Origin: an uncultured Clostridia bacterium
Lineage (GTDB): Bacteria; Bacillota; Clostridia; Christensenellales; Borkfalkiaceae
Length of the DNA stretch: 6,615 nucleotides
Assembly (NCBI GenBank): GCA_937920115.1
Contig: CALGVF010000294.1
Coordinates: 1-6,615 of the forward strand
Direction: 5' to 3'
Each line of letters opens with the position of its first letter. Within the stretch, counting starts at the first letter, position 1. Below are positions 6,521-6,615 of this stretch, in pieces. Below the pieces are notes generated by a model, which saw nothing but the letters and a program-made list of their open reading frames with translations, was not told the DNA's origin and did not search any database. The translations under genes and the position numbers were made by a program.

Positions 6521-6615
6521 AACCATTCTTGCTTTCCCCTGTGGGGCAGATTTCCCCGATGAAACGGGGAAAATGTCGCAGAGCGACAAAAGGGGCACGC
6601 TCCGTGGGGAGAGTG
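6521..6615. repeat. Palindrome-rich repeat, copy 2 (runs to the window edge)
   Basis: This copy is better preserved than the first. Its stems are CCCC 6536-6539 with GGGG 6543-6546; TTTCCCCG 6551-6558 with CGGGGAAA 6565-6572 (8 perfect pairs, 6-base loop); GTCGC 6575-6579 with GCGAC 6583-6587 (perfect, 3-base loop); and CAC 6596-6598 plus CTCC 6600-6603 with GGAG 6608-6611 plus GTG 6613-6615, broken by one G/A mismatch. It reaches the end of the window, so its true length is unknown and more copies may follow. No stem is followed by a T-run on the + strand, so it is not a standard terminator for the upstream genes. Confidence 0.7.

Noticed and set aside
6551..6595. Intrinsic terminator for the upstream genes
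   Set aside because: The strong TTTCCCCG/CGGGGAAA stem is followed on the + strand by AATGTCGC and not a T-run; the - strand has short T-runs but no identified gene reading toward it in this window.
6301..6598. Short - strand open frames over the 3' repeat region
   Set aside because: They run through palindromic repeats and, in part, the zinc-ribbon end of the + strand gene, and show no domain. Their similar Pro/Leu/Ser-rich pieces simply reflect the repeated DNA.
6401..6615. CRISPR array
   Set aside because: Only two diverged units about 120 bp apart, made of several small hairpins, without short identical repeats and uniform unique spacers.

Overview
The window is a stretch of bacterial core chromosome. 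It carries six complete protein genes and the 3' part of a seventh, all on the + strand, and ends in a short non-coding segment with two diverged copies of a palindrome-rich repeat. The order topA-trmFO-hslV-hslU matches a neighbourhood known from Firmicutes (in Bacillus subtilis: topA, trmFO, codV/xerC, clpQ/hslV, clpY/hslU, codY). The folate/FAD-dependent TrmFO, strong GGAGG-type ribosome binding sites and Arg codons dominated by AGA also fit a Firmicute. An uncultured Clostridia-type lineage is my best inference; no rRNA or species-level marker is present, so the genus is open.

Layout: 1-1022, the C-terminal part of DNA topoisomerase I with five zinc-ribbon repeats. 1006-2307, TrmFO (tRNA m5U54 methyltransferase), overlapping topA by 17 bp. 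2330-2869 and 2882-4195, HslV peptidase and HslU ATPase, the two halves of one ATP-dependent protease. 4246-5490, histidyl-tRNA synthetase with a cysteine-rich insert. 5556-5882, a small thioredoxin with an unusual CMPC active site. 5905-6402, an unrecognised two-helix membrane protein with a probable winged-helix-like segment and a C-terminal zinc ribbon. 6403-6615 has no credible gene and holds the repeats.

The genes from topA to hslU are so tightly packed (17-bp overlap, then 22-bp and 12-bp gaps) that one transcript is likely. The gaps before hisS (50 bp), trx (65 bp) and the membrane protein (22 bp) are also short, but nothing shows whether they share that transcript. I saw no convincing promoter and no intrinsic terminator with a T-run. 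The genes cover DNA supercoiling, tRNA modification, tRNA charging, protein turnover and thiol redox: housekeeping functions, not one dedicated pathway.

I found no mobile element, CRISPR array, tRNA or clear new system. The points most worth a second look are the 3' repeat pair, in which two hairpin base pairs change in a compensatory way; the HslV N-terminus, which allows either a Ser or a Thr nucleophile; the CMPC thioredoxin; and the absence of xerC and codY from the expected neighbourhood.
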